A stretch of 64,000 nucleotides of DNA from Bacillus sp. ISL-7 (lineage in GTDB: Bacteria; Bacillota; Bacilli; Bacillales_B; DSM-18226): positions 122,429 to 186,428 of the forward strand of contig NZ_JAGGQW010000041.1 in NCBI RefSeq assembly GCF_018613065.1, given 5' to 3'. Below are positions 1-8,740 of the stretch, in pieces; positions within the stretch are counted from its first letter, which is position 1, and each line of letters begins with the position of its first letter. The notes beneath the pieces were generated by a model. The model did no database searches. It was given only the letters and a program-made list of their open reading frames with translations, and was not told where the DNA came from. The position numbers and the translations under genes were made by a program.

Positions 1-2
1 AT

Positions 3-473
3 CTCATTCCTGCGATGGCAACGAAAAAAACTGATGCGCTGATCGGCGGCTATATTAACCATGAGAAGTTATTGCTGGAAAAAGAAGGTCACCCGATGAG
101 AGCATTAAATCCGGCGGACTATGGCGTTCCAGATTATTATGAATTAGTTTTGGTCGCTAGTGAAAAGGGATTAAAAGAAAAACCAGAAGTGTATAAAAAG
201 TTTATGGCTGCGATTTCAGATGGTCAAAAATACGTTCAGAAACATCCAGAAGATGGTCTCTCGATCTTAATGAACCATGAAGATAAAACATCACCATTAG
301 AAAAGGACGTCGAAACAAAAAGCTTAGAAATTCTTCTCCCGCTAATGGACGCCAAAGAAAAACCATTCGGCTACCAAGACCCAGAAACCTGGAAAACCGC
401 AGCCCAATGGCTAAAAGACAAAAAAGTCATAAAAGACACCGTAAAAGCCGAGGATGCATATATTAACTTTTAA
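3..473 (+). CDS. ABC transporter substrate-binding protein, NMT1/ThiY-like (3' part only)
   Basis: The reading frame is open from the left edge (first full codon at 3), so the gene starts outside the window; about 156 codons are present of a family usually near 330. The visible part has the NMT1/THI5-like C-terminal lobe, with GGYINHE, NPADYGVPDYYELVLVAS and a helical tail. Family members such as ThiY bind pyrimidine precursors of thiamine outside the membrane and deliver them to an ABC permease. The permease and ATPase would lie to the left, if present. The exact ligand cannot be read from this part; other NMT1-type ligands are possible. A terminator follows at 514-547. Confidence 0.8.
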   Translation, partial: LIPAMATKKTDALIGGYINHEKLLLEKEGHPMRALNPADYGVPDYYELVLVASEKGLKEKPEVYKKFMAAISDGQKYVQKHPEDGLSILMNHEDKTSPLEKDVETKSLEILLPLMDAKEKPFGYQDPETWKTAAQWLKDKKVIKDTVKAEDAYINF

Positions 474-481
474 AATATTTT

Positions 482-505
482 GGTGTCAGGCACCACAAAA
501 AGACA
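482..505. repeat. Dispersed short palindrome GGTGTCAGGCACC, copy 1
   Basis: GGTGTCAGGCACC (GGTG/CACC arms) is followed by ACAAAAAGACA. The same core followed by ACGAAAAGACA recurs at 14259-14283. Both copies lie just after a gene end, which suggests a dispersed intergenic repeat rather than a gene-specific site. Confidence 0.6.
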
Positions 506-513
506 AAATGAGT

Positions 514-547
514 AAAATGTCCGCCTTGGGTGGACATTTTTTTGTTA
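514..547 (+). terminator. Intrinsic terminator after the ThiY-like gene
   Basis: AAAATGTCC pairs with GGACATTTT around a 9-nt loop and is followed by a T run. Confidence 0.8.
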
Positions 548-626
548 GTCTTTTTATGGGGTTGTTGCTGTATACCTCAATGAAGTTTGCTAATATATAG
601 GTAAAATCTATTATTGAGGTAGCTAC

Positions 627-1049
627 ATGAAAATCTTTGTAACAATGAAAAGTCTGGCTAAGAGGAAGGATTATCTTACGAGTAAGGAGATTCATTTAGA
701 GAGTTCTCCGCCGACACTTAGAGTGCTGTTGACAGAATTAGTGTCAATCCAAGTCCAGGAGTTTAATGCAACAACCCAAGCAGAAACCAACTTGGTAAGT
801 TTTCTTACAAACGAGAAAATCGAACAGCAAGTCCATGCCGGAAAAGTAGGGTTTGGGACTAAATATAGCGACCAAAAAGCCAATCTGCAAACGGCAGCCA
901 GGCTGGCTATCCAAGCCTTTGAAGATGGGTTATACCGAGTATTTATTAATGAAAAAGAGTCGCTCGATTTAGATAAGCCATTGGATTTACAAGTGGATGA
1001 TCAACTTACTTTTATAAAGCTGACAATGTTAGCAGGACGTATGTGGTAA
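627..1049 (+). CDS. Predicted beta-grasp (MoaD/ThiS/ubiquitin-like) protein, unknown function
   Basis: This 140-aa protein is not a family I can name. Its ends fit the beta-grasp fold. The N-terminus MKIFVTMKSL and SKEIHLE look like strands 1 and 2, TLRVLLTELVSIQVQEF (residues 30-46) like the helix, and residues 102-132 (RVFINEKESLDLDKPLDL, VDDQLTFI) resemble the end of MoaD, where a pattern like 'L.dGDEVaF' precedes the terminal GG. Here the tail reads LAGRMW, so a Gly is followed by three extra residues. About 50 residues (47-98) are inserted relative to MoaD. The ribosome site GAGGT lies 8 nt before ATG. The next gene starts 14 nt downstream, so this is the first gene of a three-gene operon ending in the DUF4132 protein. 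The fold is inferred; coding status is well supported. Confidence 0.75.
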   Translation: MKIFVTMKSLAKRKDYLTSKEIHLESSPPTLRVLLTELVSIQVQEFNATTQAETNLVSFLTNEKIEQQVHAGKVGFGTKYSDQKANLQTAARLAIQAFEDGLYRVFINEKESLDLDKPLDLQVDDQLTFIKLTMLAGRMW

Positions 1050-1063
1050 TGGGGGGAAACGGT

Positions 1064-2062
1064 ATGAGAGCAAAAAATAAGGATCAATATTATGAGAGTT
1101 TAGAAGCGAAGGCAAACAAAGAATTTTCTGGAACAGAGCAGAAGTTGGCGCTGCTGCTAATAAAATTAATGGACGCGACCTACTTTGTACGCGACACAAA
1201 TCTTCAAGAAATTAGAAACATCCTATTCATACAAAAAAGCCCCCGTGACCCCCTCATTTTCCAACCGCTAGTGGAAATTGTGCACACCTTAATCGGAGCA
1301 GAATACGGGGCTCTTTTTCAATATATCGTCGATCATAAATGTGAATATCCATACAGTGAAGGGTATTCGCGACGACCGTTTCGGACGAGAAACCTCGAGT
1401 ATCACTACCATGGAATGATCGAGAGCTTCCTTTATATATTTGACTTGGATTTTGAAGAGTTTTCGATTATTGATTATCTATCTAGCCGTGAGGGTTCGCC
1501 GATATACAATCCTCTGATCAGTGATATGATTGCCTATGAAATTGACCAAAATAATGAGCGGGTATTTCAAGCCCTATCCAATATAATTTTCGGAGAAAAT
1601 AACACGACACTACTTACATATGAAATGATCAAGGGTATTTTTAAAAGCCATAGCCAGCAAGGATATAATATGCTCGGTGATTTGTTACTTGCTGCCAGAC
1701 TGCAAGAGGGCTTGCGCCAAAGCATTGTCGAAAATATGGATGAAGGTACATTAGAAGCTACTATATACATGCTTAAAGTCATCCTTGACAACGAACTTAT
1801 TCGTTACAGTTCCGTCGTGAGAGCGCTTGACGTTTGGACAGGCTTGGACCTGCAATCCTCGGATAGAAGAGTGACTAAGCAATCGATTCAATACGCGGCA
1901 GATTCTCTATCCAATCGAGTGCTGCGTGAAGAAGGAGTTAGAAGCGAGAACCTAAATACGCTTTGCATTAGCCTTTGGGCAACAGCTGTGAATGAAGAAG
2001 ACGATATAAAAGAACCGATCCAATTTTTTAACACAAAGCCAAAATTCGGGTATGAGATTTGA
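1064..2062 (+). CDS. Hypothetical protein upstream of DUF4132 gene (possible N-terminal half of the same protein)
   Basis: 332 residues, mostly helical, soluble, without signal peptide or membrane segments. I chose ATG 1064 because GGGGGG lies 5 nt upstream; an earlier GTG at 1043 lacks a site. I recognise no catalytic motif. Its end overlaps the DUF4132 gene by 11 nt in another frame (stop TGA 2060-2062, next ATG 2052). This means either translational coupling of two genes or a longer DUF4132 protein split by a frameshift: long homologs often carry an extra N-terminal helical domain (DUF5724), and the downstream ATG has no clear ribosome site. In a window with several frameshifted genes the split-gene reading deserves weight. 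Confidence 0.7.
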   Translation: MRAKNKDQYYESLEAKANKEFSGTEQKLALLLIKLMDATYFVRDTNLQEIRNILFIQKSPRDPLIFQPLVEIVHTLIGAEYGALFQYIVDHKCEYPYSEGYSRRPFRTRNLEYHYHGMIESFLYIFDLDFEEFSIIDYLSSREGSPIYNPLISDMIAYEIDQNNERVFQALSNIIFGENNTTLLTYEMIKGIFKSHSQQGYNMLGDLLLAARLQEGLRQSIVENMDEGTLEATIYMLKVILDNELIRYSSVVRALDVWTGLDLQSSDRRVTKQSIQYAADSLSNRVLREEGVRSENLNTLCISLWATAVNEEDDIKEPIQFFNTKPKFGYEI

Positions 2063-5000
2063 GTTAGCACACCCGTTTTTAAGTGAAAAGAACGTAGAGC
2101 TACAATATTATCTTCTCAAAAACTATGTTTATGACTACGATATCCATTGGTCATACGATTCTGAAAAAAGTGAAAGCACCCTGACATTCAACCAGGTACC
2201 ATTTTTAGAAAACAAGAAGGAACGATCTCGACAGTTTGAGTTGTTTAAAAACATGTTCTTACAAATACCCAAAAGAGAACTCGAAATCGAATCAAAAACG
2301 AATCAAGGACTTACGCTAATTTTCTCAAGTGACGAAATTGCGAGAAAATTGATGTTCTTGACCGCCTACGACTTGGATAAGGATTGGCTAAGACAATTAA
2401 TTGAATCGAAGGACAAGCTAAGTGCTGAATTAAGAGAAGATCTGCTATCATTTTTTATCAAGGATTACTCGGATAAAACACAACGCGATTTCCTTTTTGC
2501 AAGCCTCGCTGATAAAAGTGTGAACAATCGAGAAATCGCACTCACAATCATCAAATCAATGGAACTTATGCCTGAGGAAATTTTAAAGATTGAAGCGATG
2601 TTAAAATTAAAAACTGGAGCCCTCCGACAAGGAGCCATTCAGATTTTACTAGGACTCCCAAAGGATCAACTAGAAACCGCGCTTGACCGTTTAATATCAA
2701 GTAAAGCAGAGTTGCAACGAGTGGGTGCGCTTGAAATCTTATCAGAAATTAATGATCAGGAGGAACGTGAAAGACTTATTAAAGCGTTTAATAATACAAT
2801 CCTTAAAATGAAAGCTGGCTCAAAAGAACAAATATTACTTGATAAGTTGTTTCAAACCGAGGAATACAACCTGGAAAATGGGTTTGGATTATATGACCCG
2901 AATCATCGAGTAAACCTTGAACTTGAGCATCCTAAACAAGAGTTAAAAAACCTTTTACAGCAAACCACAGATTCTAGCAAGCAATTTCTTCAAGGTTTAG
3001 CCGCATTAATTCATGAACATCGTCGGGTGGAATATGAGGTCGAGTGGTATGATGGCTCAAAGGATACACTCCACATTGGCGAGGAATTAAGGTGCACTTA
3101 TCAAGAGGATGAAAAACAGCAAATCGACCAACTTCCAATAGCTGAAGTTTGGAAGGAGTATTTTAATACCCATGTGCTACCAGCATCAGAGCTCATTCAG
3201 ACTGCCTTCTATCTTCACTCGGACAGGATCTTTAGCTATTACAGTAATAGGCTGGATGTTTGGGAGGTTATGGATTATCCAAAGGTAGAGGGCTGGAGGA
3301 AAACATTTTTAGAAGAAATTTATCCAATCGAAAACATCGAAGAAATGAATCGCTTTCTTGATGATTTGAATTATCGTTCCCAAGTAGAAACGCTTTTCGA
3401 TGCTTATTTTACCAGTCAAGATTCAAAAGAGCTTTTCGACAACATCAGTGCTGTGTTAAATTTTCTGGTACATTCAATCCCTGAAGATAAGCTCAAAACC
3501 GAATATAAGCTGCTTGATTTTCTTATCGATCCATGGCTGGAATGGACCGAACACTTTGCCGATATTACTAGTGGATCCTTTGATGTGTATTTCAAGCTTC
3601 ATTATCAGTTATATACGATGGCTAATTTTGAAAGTTTTCTTCCGTCGATGGAAGATTTAGCAAAAGCTTATGCACGTAAAATGATCGATGAACAAGTCAT
3701 TTTTCATGAGCTTTTGGGTCGAGAGGATACAAGTAGAGACTATGTATCAGAATTAACCAATCCCAAGGATCATTTTTTAAAAAATTATCCTGATATGATT
3801 CCTATTAAAGATCAGCTGGTTCAAAGAATATTAGAAATTGAACTAAAAAGAGGGGATCTCCAAACAGATATAACTACCGTAGCAATGGGAATTGAACGCC
3901 ATGAAGGCATAGAATCCTTTGTTCAAATCTTATTAGGCCTTGATAAAGAATCGTTCGTGCGCGGCTATATTTATGGTAATGGCAGCGATCTCACTAAAAA
4001 AGAAGTGTTCTCCCATTTATTAAAAACAAGTTATCCAAAAGAGGGAGACAGCGACGTACAACTGAAGCAATTTTTAAAGGGGAAGACATTGTCGGAAAAA
4101 AGATTATTAGAGGCAGCGATGTATGCCCCGCAATGGCTAGACATTGTTTCAAAGCACTTAAATTGGAATGGTTTGAGGAGTGCCGCCTGGTATTTCCATG
4201 CCCATATCAATGAGACATTTTCTGAGGAAAAAGAAACCATTGTCGCGCATTATTCGCCCATCTCACCACAGGAATTTCAAGATGGTGCTTTTGACATCAG
4301 GTGGTTTAAAGAGTCTTACGAACAGTTGGGTGAGGAACGCTTTCAAATTCTCTATCAATGTGCTAAATACATTTCGGCAGGTGCGAATCATCGCAGATCA
4401 CAGCTGTTTGCGGATGCGGTCTTGGGGAAATTAGCACTTGAAAATACTAAAAACCTAGTTCAGGAAAAAAGAACAAAGGATCAGGTATTATGTTACAGCT
4501 TGATTCCAGTGAAAAATGAACAAGATGTTCTCGAACGGTATGTATTCATACAAAGATTTTTACAGGAAAGTAAGAGGTTTGGAGCACAGCGCCGTGCCAG
4601 TGAATCGAAAACAGTCACGATTGCCCTTGATAACCTCGCCAGAAATGCAGGCTATAAGGATGTAACAAGGCTAAAGTGGGCGATGGAAGCGAAAAAAATG
4701 GAAGAAATTGCGCCATTTCTTAAACCAAAAGTGATGGATGATCTGACTGTACAGCTCGTGATTGATGCCAATGGGCGAGGAGATATCAAAGCAGTAAAAG
4801 GAGATAAAGCACTAAAAAAACTCCCAGCCAAGTACAATAAACACGAATATATAGTTGTCTTAAAAGGGATCAAATCCGATTTAAGGGAGCAATACAAACG
4901 AGCAAAAGAAGAGTTAGAACGCTCGATGGAGCTTGGAAACGGTTTTCTTTTAAGTGAAGTTTATACTATGATGAAAAATCCGGTGTTAACGCCACTCATG

Positions 5001-5909
5001 ACATCATTGGTACTAAAAGTGGGGAACTATTTAGGCTTTTTTGAAGACGGTTGTCTAAATGGTGTTGGGGCGGTTGATAAGTATTCCATTCAGGCCACTG
5101 ATGAAATTTTCATCGCTCACCCAGTCCATCTCTTAGAGAGTGGGCAATGGAGTGAATTCCAACGGGATTTATTCGCTCGGAAGGTGAAACAGTCGTTTAA
5201 GCAGGTGTTTCGAGAACTATATTTACCAAATCAAGATGAACTTGCAGCGGGAACGGGAACACGAAGATACGCGGGTCACCAAATCCAGCCGCAAAAAACA
5301 GTTGCCTTATTAAAAAATCGCTTGTGGACGACGAGCTATGAAGCTGGACTTCAAAAAGTCTACTACAAGGAAAATATTATCGTGCAACTAAATGCTTTAG
5401 CCGATTGGTTCTCTCCATCGGATGTTGAGTGTCCGACCTTGGAAACAATCGAATTTTTCGACCGTCTTACCTATCAACCTCTAGAAATTAAAAATATTCC
5501 GAAGGTGATCTTCTCGGAAACGATGCGAGACATTGATTTGGTTGTCAGTATCGCCCATGTCGGCGGGGTGGACCTAGAGGCGAGCTTAACGACGATTGAA
5601 ATGAGAAAAGTAATAGTGACGGAATCGGTTCGATTAATGAGACTGGAAAATGTAAGAATCGAGGGCAATTTTGCGTTGATTAACGGAAGTCTTGGGGATT
5701 ATAGTGTTCACCTGGGAAGTGCCAATGTGTATAAACAGGCTACAGGTGCCATTTATATCGTTCCCGTCCATTCACAGCAGCGTGGTCGAATCTTCCTGCC
5801 ATTCATGGACGAGGACCCAAAAACAGCCGAAATTGTTTCAAAAGTCCTTTTGCTCGCGGAAGATAAGAAAATCAAAGATCCGTTTATTTTGGAACAAATA
5901 AAGAACTAG
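2052..5909 (+). CDS. DUF4132 (MolR/YehI-type) domain protein, 1285 aa
   Basis: A very large soluble protein. The N-terminal half is built of HEAT-like helical repeats (for example around residues 130-260). The DUF4132 domain lies at roughly residues 860-1040, recognisable from DVTRLKWAMEAKK, VDD-type strands with VQLVIDANGRGDIKAVKGDK, ALKKLPAKYNK and the basic helix LREQYKRAKEELERSMELG. E. coli MolR and YehI carry this domain; its biochemical role is unknown, and the 'molybdate regulator' label is historic. It is the last gene of the operon with the beta-grasp protein and the 332-aa protein, and a strong terminator follows at 5929-5961. There is no clear Shine-Dalgarno before ATG 2052, so translation is probably coupled, or the ORF is the 3' part of a split gene. 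Confidence 0.85.
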   Translation: MRFELAHPFLSEKNVELQYYLLKNYVYDYDIHWSYDSEKSESTLTFNQVPFLENKKERSRQFELFKNMFLQIPKRELEIESKTNQGLTLIFSSDEIARKLMFLTAYDLDKDWLRQLIESKDKLSAELREDLLSFFIKDYSDKTQRDFLFASLADKSVNNREIALTIIKSMELMPEEILKIEAMLKLKTGALRQGAIQILLGLPKDQLETALDRLISSKAELQRVGALEILSEINDQEERERLIKAFNNTILKMKAGSKEQILLDKLFQTEEYNLENGFGLYDPNHRVNLELEHPKQELKNLLQQTTDSSKQFLQGLAALIHEHRRVEYEVEWYDGSKDTLHIGEELRCTYQEDEKQQIDQLPIAEVWKEYFNTHVLPASELIQTAFYLHSDRIFSYYSNRLDVWEVMDYPKVEGWRKTFLEEIYPIENIEEMNRFLDDLNYRSQVETLFDAYFTSQDSKELFDNISAVLNFLVHSIPEDKLKTEYKLLDFLIDPWLEWTEHFADITSGSFDVYFKLHYQLYTMANFESFLPSMEDLAKAYARKMIDEQVIFHELLGREDTSRDYVSELTNPKDHFLKNYPDMIPIKDQLVQRILEIELKRGDLQTDITTVAMGIERHEGIESFVQILLGLDKESFVRGYIYGNGSDLTKKEVFSHLLKTSYPKEGDSDVQLKQFLKGKTLSEKRLLEAAMYAPQWLDIVSKHLNWNGLRSAAWYFHAHINETFSEEKETIVAHYSPISPQEFQDGAFDIRWFKESYEQLGEERFQILYQCAKYISAGANHRRSQLFADAVLGKLALENTKNLVQEKRTKDQVLCYSLIPVKNEQDVLERYVFIQRFLQESKRFGAQRRASESKTVTIALDNLARNAGYKDVTRLKWAMEAKKMEEIAPFLKPKVMDDLTVQLVIDANGRGDIKAVKGDKALKKLPAKYNKHEYIVVLKGIKSDLREQYKRAKEELERSMELGNGFLLSEVYTMMKNPVLTPLMTSLVLKVGNYLGFFEDGCLNGVGAVDKYSIQATDEIFIAHPVHLLESGQWSEFQRDLFARKVKQSFKQVFRELYLPNQDELAAGTGTRRYAGHQIQPQKTVALLKNRLWTTSYEAGLQKVYYKENIIVQLNALADWFSPSDVECPTLETIEFFDRLTYQPLEIKNIPKVIFSETMRDIDLVVSIAHVGGVDLEASLTTIEMRKVIVTESVRLMRLENVRIEGNFALINGSLGDYSVHLGSANVYKQATGAIYIVPVHSQQRGRIFLPFMDEDPKTAEIVSKVLLLAEDKKIKDPFILEQIKN

Positions 5910-5928
5910 CAAAATTTCGTTCATACAA

Positions 5929-5961
5929 AAGACCGCTATTTCGATGGTAGCGGTCTTTTCA
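5929..5961. terminator. Bidirectional terminator between DUF4132 gene and tgl
   Basis: AAGACCGCTA pairs with TAGCGGTCTT, with A and T tracts on the two sides, so it can serve both converging genes. Confidence 0.85.
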
Positions 5962-5963
5962 TT

Positions 5964-6692
5964 TTATAAAAATGTACGATAAACGGGTCTCGTGATAAGA
6001 TTCATGAAATATGCAGAGATCCGCGGATTTGGCTTTCTTTTTTTATTTAGGAAGGTAATGATGGTGTCTGCCTTTTTGATCCCTACTCCATGTCCATAGA
6101 ATTGGTCATCGGACATAAAAATTACATTTTCAGCGCGCCAATGTGACTCCTTCGGGTTGACATCCGGATTATTGAAATGCAAGATGTCACCAGGTATGAA
6201 ATCATACCCATATTTTTGAGTTAGCTTTAGATCGTTATCAAATTGCCAATCCATTAAGAGAAGCCGGTTAAAAAGTAGATCAAACCTTGTGCTTCCAATC
6301 GAATAAAGGGTAGCAAGATATAAGACAATCGCGATTCCTGTTGAACAATCAAAGGCATAAAGGGCTCCATTTTTTAAAACATCAAGAATGGCGACGCTGG
6401 GCCTAACACTTGGCTTCAAGAGAAAGCCGCCATTACTTAGACGATCCCAATACTTTTTATTGCAAAAGGCATAGGTAAAGGTTGTAAACTTTACCTTACT
6501 TTTATTAAGCTCTCGGGCAGCTTGCAGCGTTTTTGTTCGGAACAGCAGCTCAAATTGGAATTGACTTAAAGTTTGATACTGATAAATTTCCTTGTATTTC
6601 TCCATTTTAGTAACGATGTCTTTCTGTTCTTTCGTTGTAAGGGTATGACTAAGGTCATCCACGTGAATCGTTTGCTGATTTATTTTAATCAT
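5964..6692 (-). CDS. tgl: Protein-glutamine gamma-glutamyltransferase, spore coat (Tgl)
   Basis: 242 residues, close to the 245 of B. subtilis Tgl, and colinear with it. The catalytic cysteine is Cys116 in YAFDCSTGIAIV, matching the known position. Other family blocks are present: QFELLFRTKTLQAARELN, WRAENVIFMSDDQFYGHGVG and the ISAYF tail. Tgl crosslinks coat proteins through Gln-Lys isopeptide bonds during sporulation and needs no calcium. The start is supported by AGGTGG 5 nt upstream on the minus strand. It converges on the DUF4132 gene. This is one of the clearest signs that the organism forms endospores. Confidence 0.95.
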   Translation of the reverse strand: MIKINQQTIHVDDLSHTLTTKEQKDIVTKMEKYKEIYQYQTLSQFQFELLFRTKTLQAARELNKSKVKFTTFTYAFCNKKYWDRLSNGGFLLKPSVRPSVAILDVLKNGALYAFDCSTGIAIVLYLATLYSIGSTRFDLLFNRLLLMDWQFDNDLKLTQKYGYDFIPGDILHFNNPDVNPKESHWRAENVIFMSDDQFYGHGVGIKKADTIITFLNKKRKPNPRISAYFMNLITRPVYRTFL

Positions 6693-6746
6693 TTTCCCAC
6701 CTGCTTCCCTAATCCACTCCTTCTAAAAAAATATGAAACTTTTAAA

Positions 6747-7976
6747 CTAATAGTTCCAATTATCTGCTAGTTTTTTATTTTTCATAAATCTAACGTACAT
6801 TAAGAAGAAGACGATTGCGCTGATGAATCTTAGGATGGATATGATGTTCATTGCTTTTTGTATGCCGGTTACTTCGAGAAGCCAAATGCCGATTTGCGGC
6901 GCGATGAAGGCAACAAAGGATAATAGGACATTATAGGTTGTGATGCAATACGTTCTTTTTTCCTTTGGAGATTGCTCCAACAACAGGTTGAACAATAGCA
7001 GCATGGTACCTGAAAGAAAGAACCCAGAAGTCATCGAGACAAAGGTTAAATAGATTAGATTAGTGGACAAAACGGTCAAAAACGGTGCAGTTGCCATTCC
7101 AGCAGCAACCCAAACGAGCATTAAGGTATTGGATTTTTGTTCCGCCCATCTTTTCCATAAGGGGAAGGTAAATATCTGCACTAATTGATTCGCTACTGAA
7201 AATATACTAATCCAAAGAATTGTTGCATGAGCATATTTCACATTATAAATATTAAATAATCCCCATGCCATTTGCCACGAGAAATTAAAACATAAGGCAG
7301 TGATAAGAAACCATTTGTATCCGTTATCCTTAAAAATCGACCAATCCATTGACGCATTCTTTTGCTCCTGCTCCTTGTTCGTCTTCGGTTGTACCGTTTC
7401 CTTGTGCCTCATTAAGAAAAATACTTCTAATAACCCAAATAGAAAGGCCATGAGAAATAAAAGCTGGTAGGCGACCGCATGGTTAGTTTGGTTTTTCATA
7501 ACGATCCCAATGATCAAAGTTGTGATCATGCCTACAATGGTTAACAGTCGATTTCTATCACTGAAAAACGCTCCTCTTCGGTCTTCGTTAATCATTCCAC
7601 TAATAAGAGTTTGCCACCCGATATTTGAAATCGTTCCGGGCACATTCATTAGAGCCACGATGATCAAAAACGTCCATGCTTGATAATCCGAACGAATAAA
7701 AAGGACTCCAGCTAAAAGAACAAATAAGATTCTTGCCCATAAAACGGACATGGCAACGGTCTTCTTTTGCTGCTCTAAACGATTCAACATGATAGCGGCT
7801 GGAATTGTCATAATAAGTGCAACCAATGGCGGAAGCGAGCTGATCAAACCGACTTGATAGTTGCTTGCGCCGAGAATGGAAATAGCGAAAATAGGAAAAA
7901 AATTACTGGCAAGGTTCACAGCTATGGTAGACACCATCCCATGATAGATACTAACTTTTTCGTTGTATGTGCGCAT
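6747..7976 (-). CDS. MFS transporter, 12-TM type
   Basis: About 409 residues with roughly 12 hydrophobic segments and an MFS layout: a polar central loop (KETVQPKTNKEQEQK) separates two six-helix halves, and a short basic loop LNRLEQQKK follows TM2. I chose ATG 7976 because GGTGG sits 6 nt upstream; the ATG at 7982 abuts that site. The substrate cannot be read. It resembles uncharacterised Bacillus permeases annotated only as MFS transporters. It lies upstream of tgl on the same strand with a 54-nt gap but shows no functional link to it. Confidence 0.85.
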   Translation of the reverse strand: MRTYNEKVSIYHGMVSTIAVNLASNFFPIFAISILGASNYQVGLISSLPPLVALIMTIPAAIMLNRLEQQKKTVAMSVLWARILFVLLAGVLFIRSDYQAWTFLIIVALMNVPGTISNIGWQTLISGMINEDRRGAFFSDRNRLLTIVGMITTLIIGIVMKNQTNHAVAYQLLFLMAFLFGLLEVFFLMRHKETVQPKTNKEQEQKNASMDWSIFKDNGYKWFLITALCFNFSWQMAWGLFNIYNVKYAHATILWISIFSVANQLVQIFTFPLWKRWAEQKSNTLMLVWVAAGMATAPFLTVLSTNLIYLTFVSMTSGFFLSGTMLLLFNLLLEQSPKEKRTYCITTYNVLLSFVAFIAPQIGIWLLEVTGIQKAMNIISILRFISAIVFFLMYVRFMKNKKLADNWNY

Positions 7977-8205
7977 GTTCATCCACCATCTTCATCAAAA
8001 TTCTATAGGTATTATACAACAAGAATACTTGATTTTTTCAAAATTATTTTAAAATAACTAACCGGTGGTGCATTTATGAAAGTGTTTTGTGATACCCTTA
8101 GAAATATTCCGTCTGGATTGAAGTGTTACTGCCTTTTAATGATAAAAAGACAATAGTATTTCTACAATATTTTTACAAAAGAAATAATAAATTCCTCATA
8201 TTTAT

Positions 8206-8360
8206 TTGCATTATCCAGGACCATCTGTTATAGTTAAGGAGAATTATTTTTGTTAGTCGGTAAGGATGAAAAAAGGGAAAACTGCTTTTTGTCTAAAAGA
8301 TCGAACTGAGCAAGGATAGTAATTTTATGTGTGCAAAGCACACAGCAGGAGGAAACACAA
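8206..8360 (+). promoter_or_regulatory. SigA-type promoter and ~120-nt cold-shock leader
   Basis: TTGCAT (8206) and TATAGT (8229) are 17 bp apart. Transcription from about 8241 gives a leader of roughly 120 nt before the cold-shock ORF. Long structured leaders are a known feature of csp mRNAs and act in temperature-dependent translation. The rest of the 7977-8205 gap holds nothing I can assign. Confidence 0.6.
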
Positions 8361-8561
8361 ATGGAACAAGGTAAAGTAAAATGGTTTAATGCAGAAAAAG
8401 GTTTTGGATTCATCGAGCGCGAAGCTGGAGACGACGTATTCGTACACTTCTCTGCTATCCAAGGCGAAGGTTTCAAATCTTTAGACGAAGGTCAAGCAGT
8501 GACTTTTGAAGTTGAACAAGGTCAACGTGGACCACAAGCAACTAACGTTCGTAAAGCATAA
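8361..8561 (+). CDS. Cold-shock protein, CspA/CspB family
   Basis: A 66-residue single cold-shock domain protein. RNP1 (KGFGFIE) and RNP2 (VFVHFSAIQ) are both intact, and the start GKVKWFN is typical. Family members are cytoplasmic RNA chaperones that bind single-stranded RNA/DNA and help translation at low temperature. ATG 8361 is fixed by CAGGAGG 8 nt upstream; the longer in-frame extension would run through the leader and is not credible. A terminator follows directly (8585-8612), so the mRNA is monocistronic. Which B. subtilis paralogue (CspB, C or D) it matches cannot be told safely. Confidence 0.95.
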   Translation: MEQGKVKWFNAEKGFGFIEREAGDDVFVHFSAIQGEGFKSLDEGQAVTFEVEQGQRGPQATNVRKA

Positions 8562-8584
8562 TCTAAACCACATAAATGTGAATG

Positions 8585-8612
8585 AAAAGGCTCTCTTGTA
8601 GAGCCTTTTTTT
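8585..8612 (+). terminator. Terminator of the cold-shock gene
   Basis: AAAAGGCTCT pairs with AGAGCCTTTT around a 5-nt loop, followed by T residues. Confidence 0.85.
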
Positions 8613-8740
8613 AATTTCATACAATTTATAGGCAAATACATAAAAATACCGCAGGGAGAAGAGGAAAAACTCTTTCCCTTTTTTATTAGCAGAAGTTGAA
8701 ATATAATGAAATCACATACATAGTGGAAGGAAGTGTTAGG

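Noticed and set aside
8076..8156. 26-codon ORF (MKVFCDTLRNIPSGLKC...) upstream of the cold-shock promoter
   Set aside because: A GGTGGTG site is present, but the ORF is very short and nothing else supports it.
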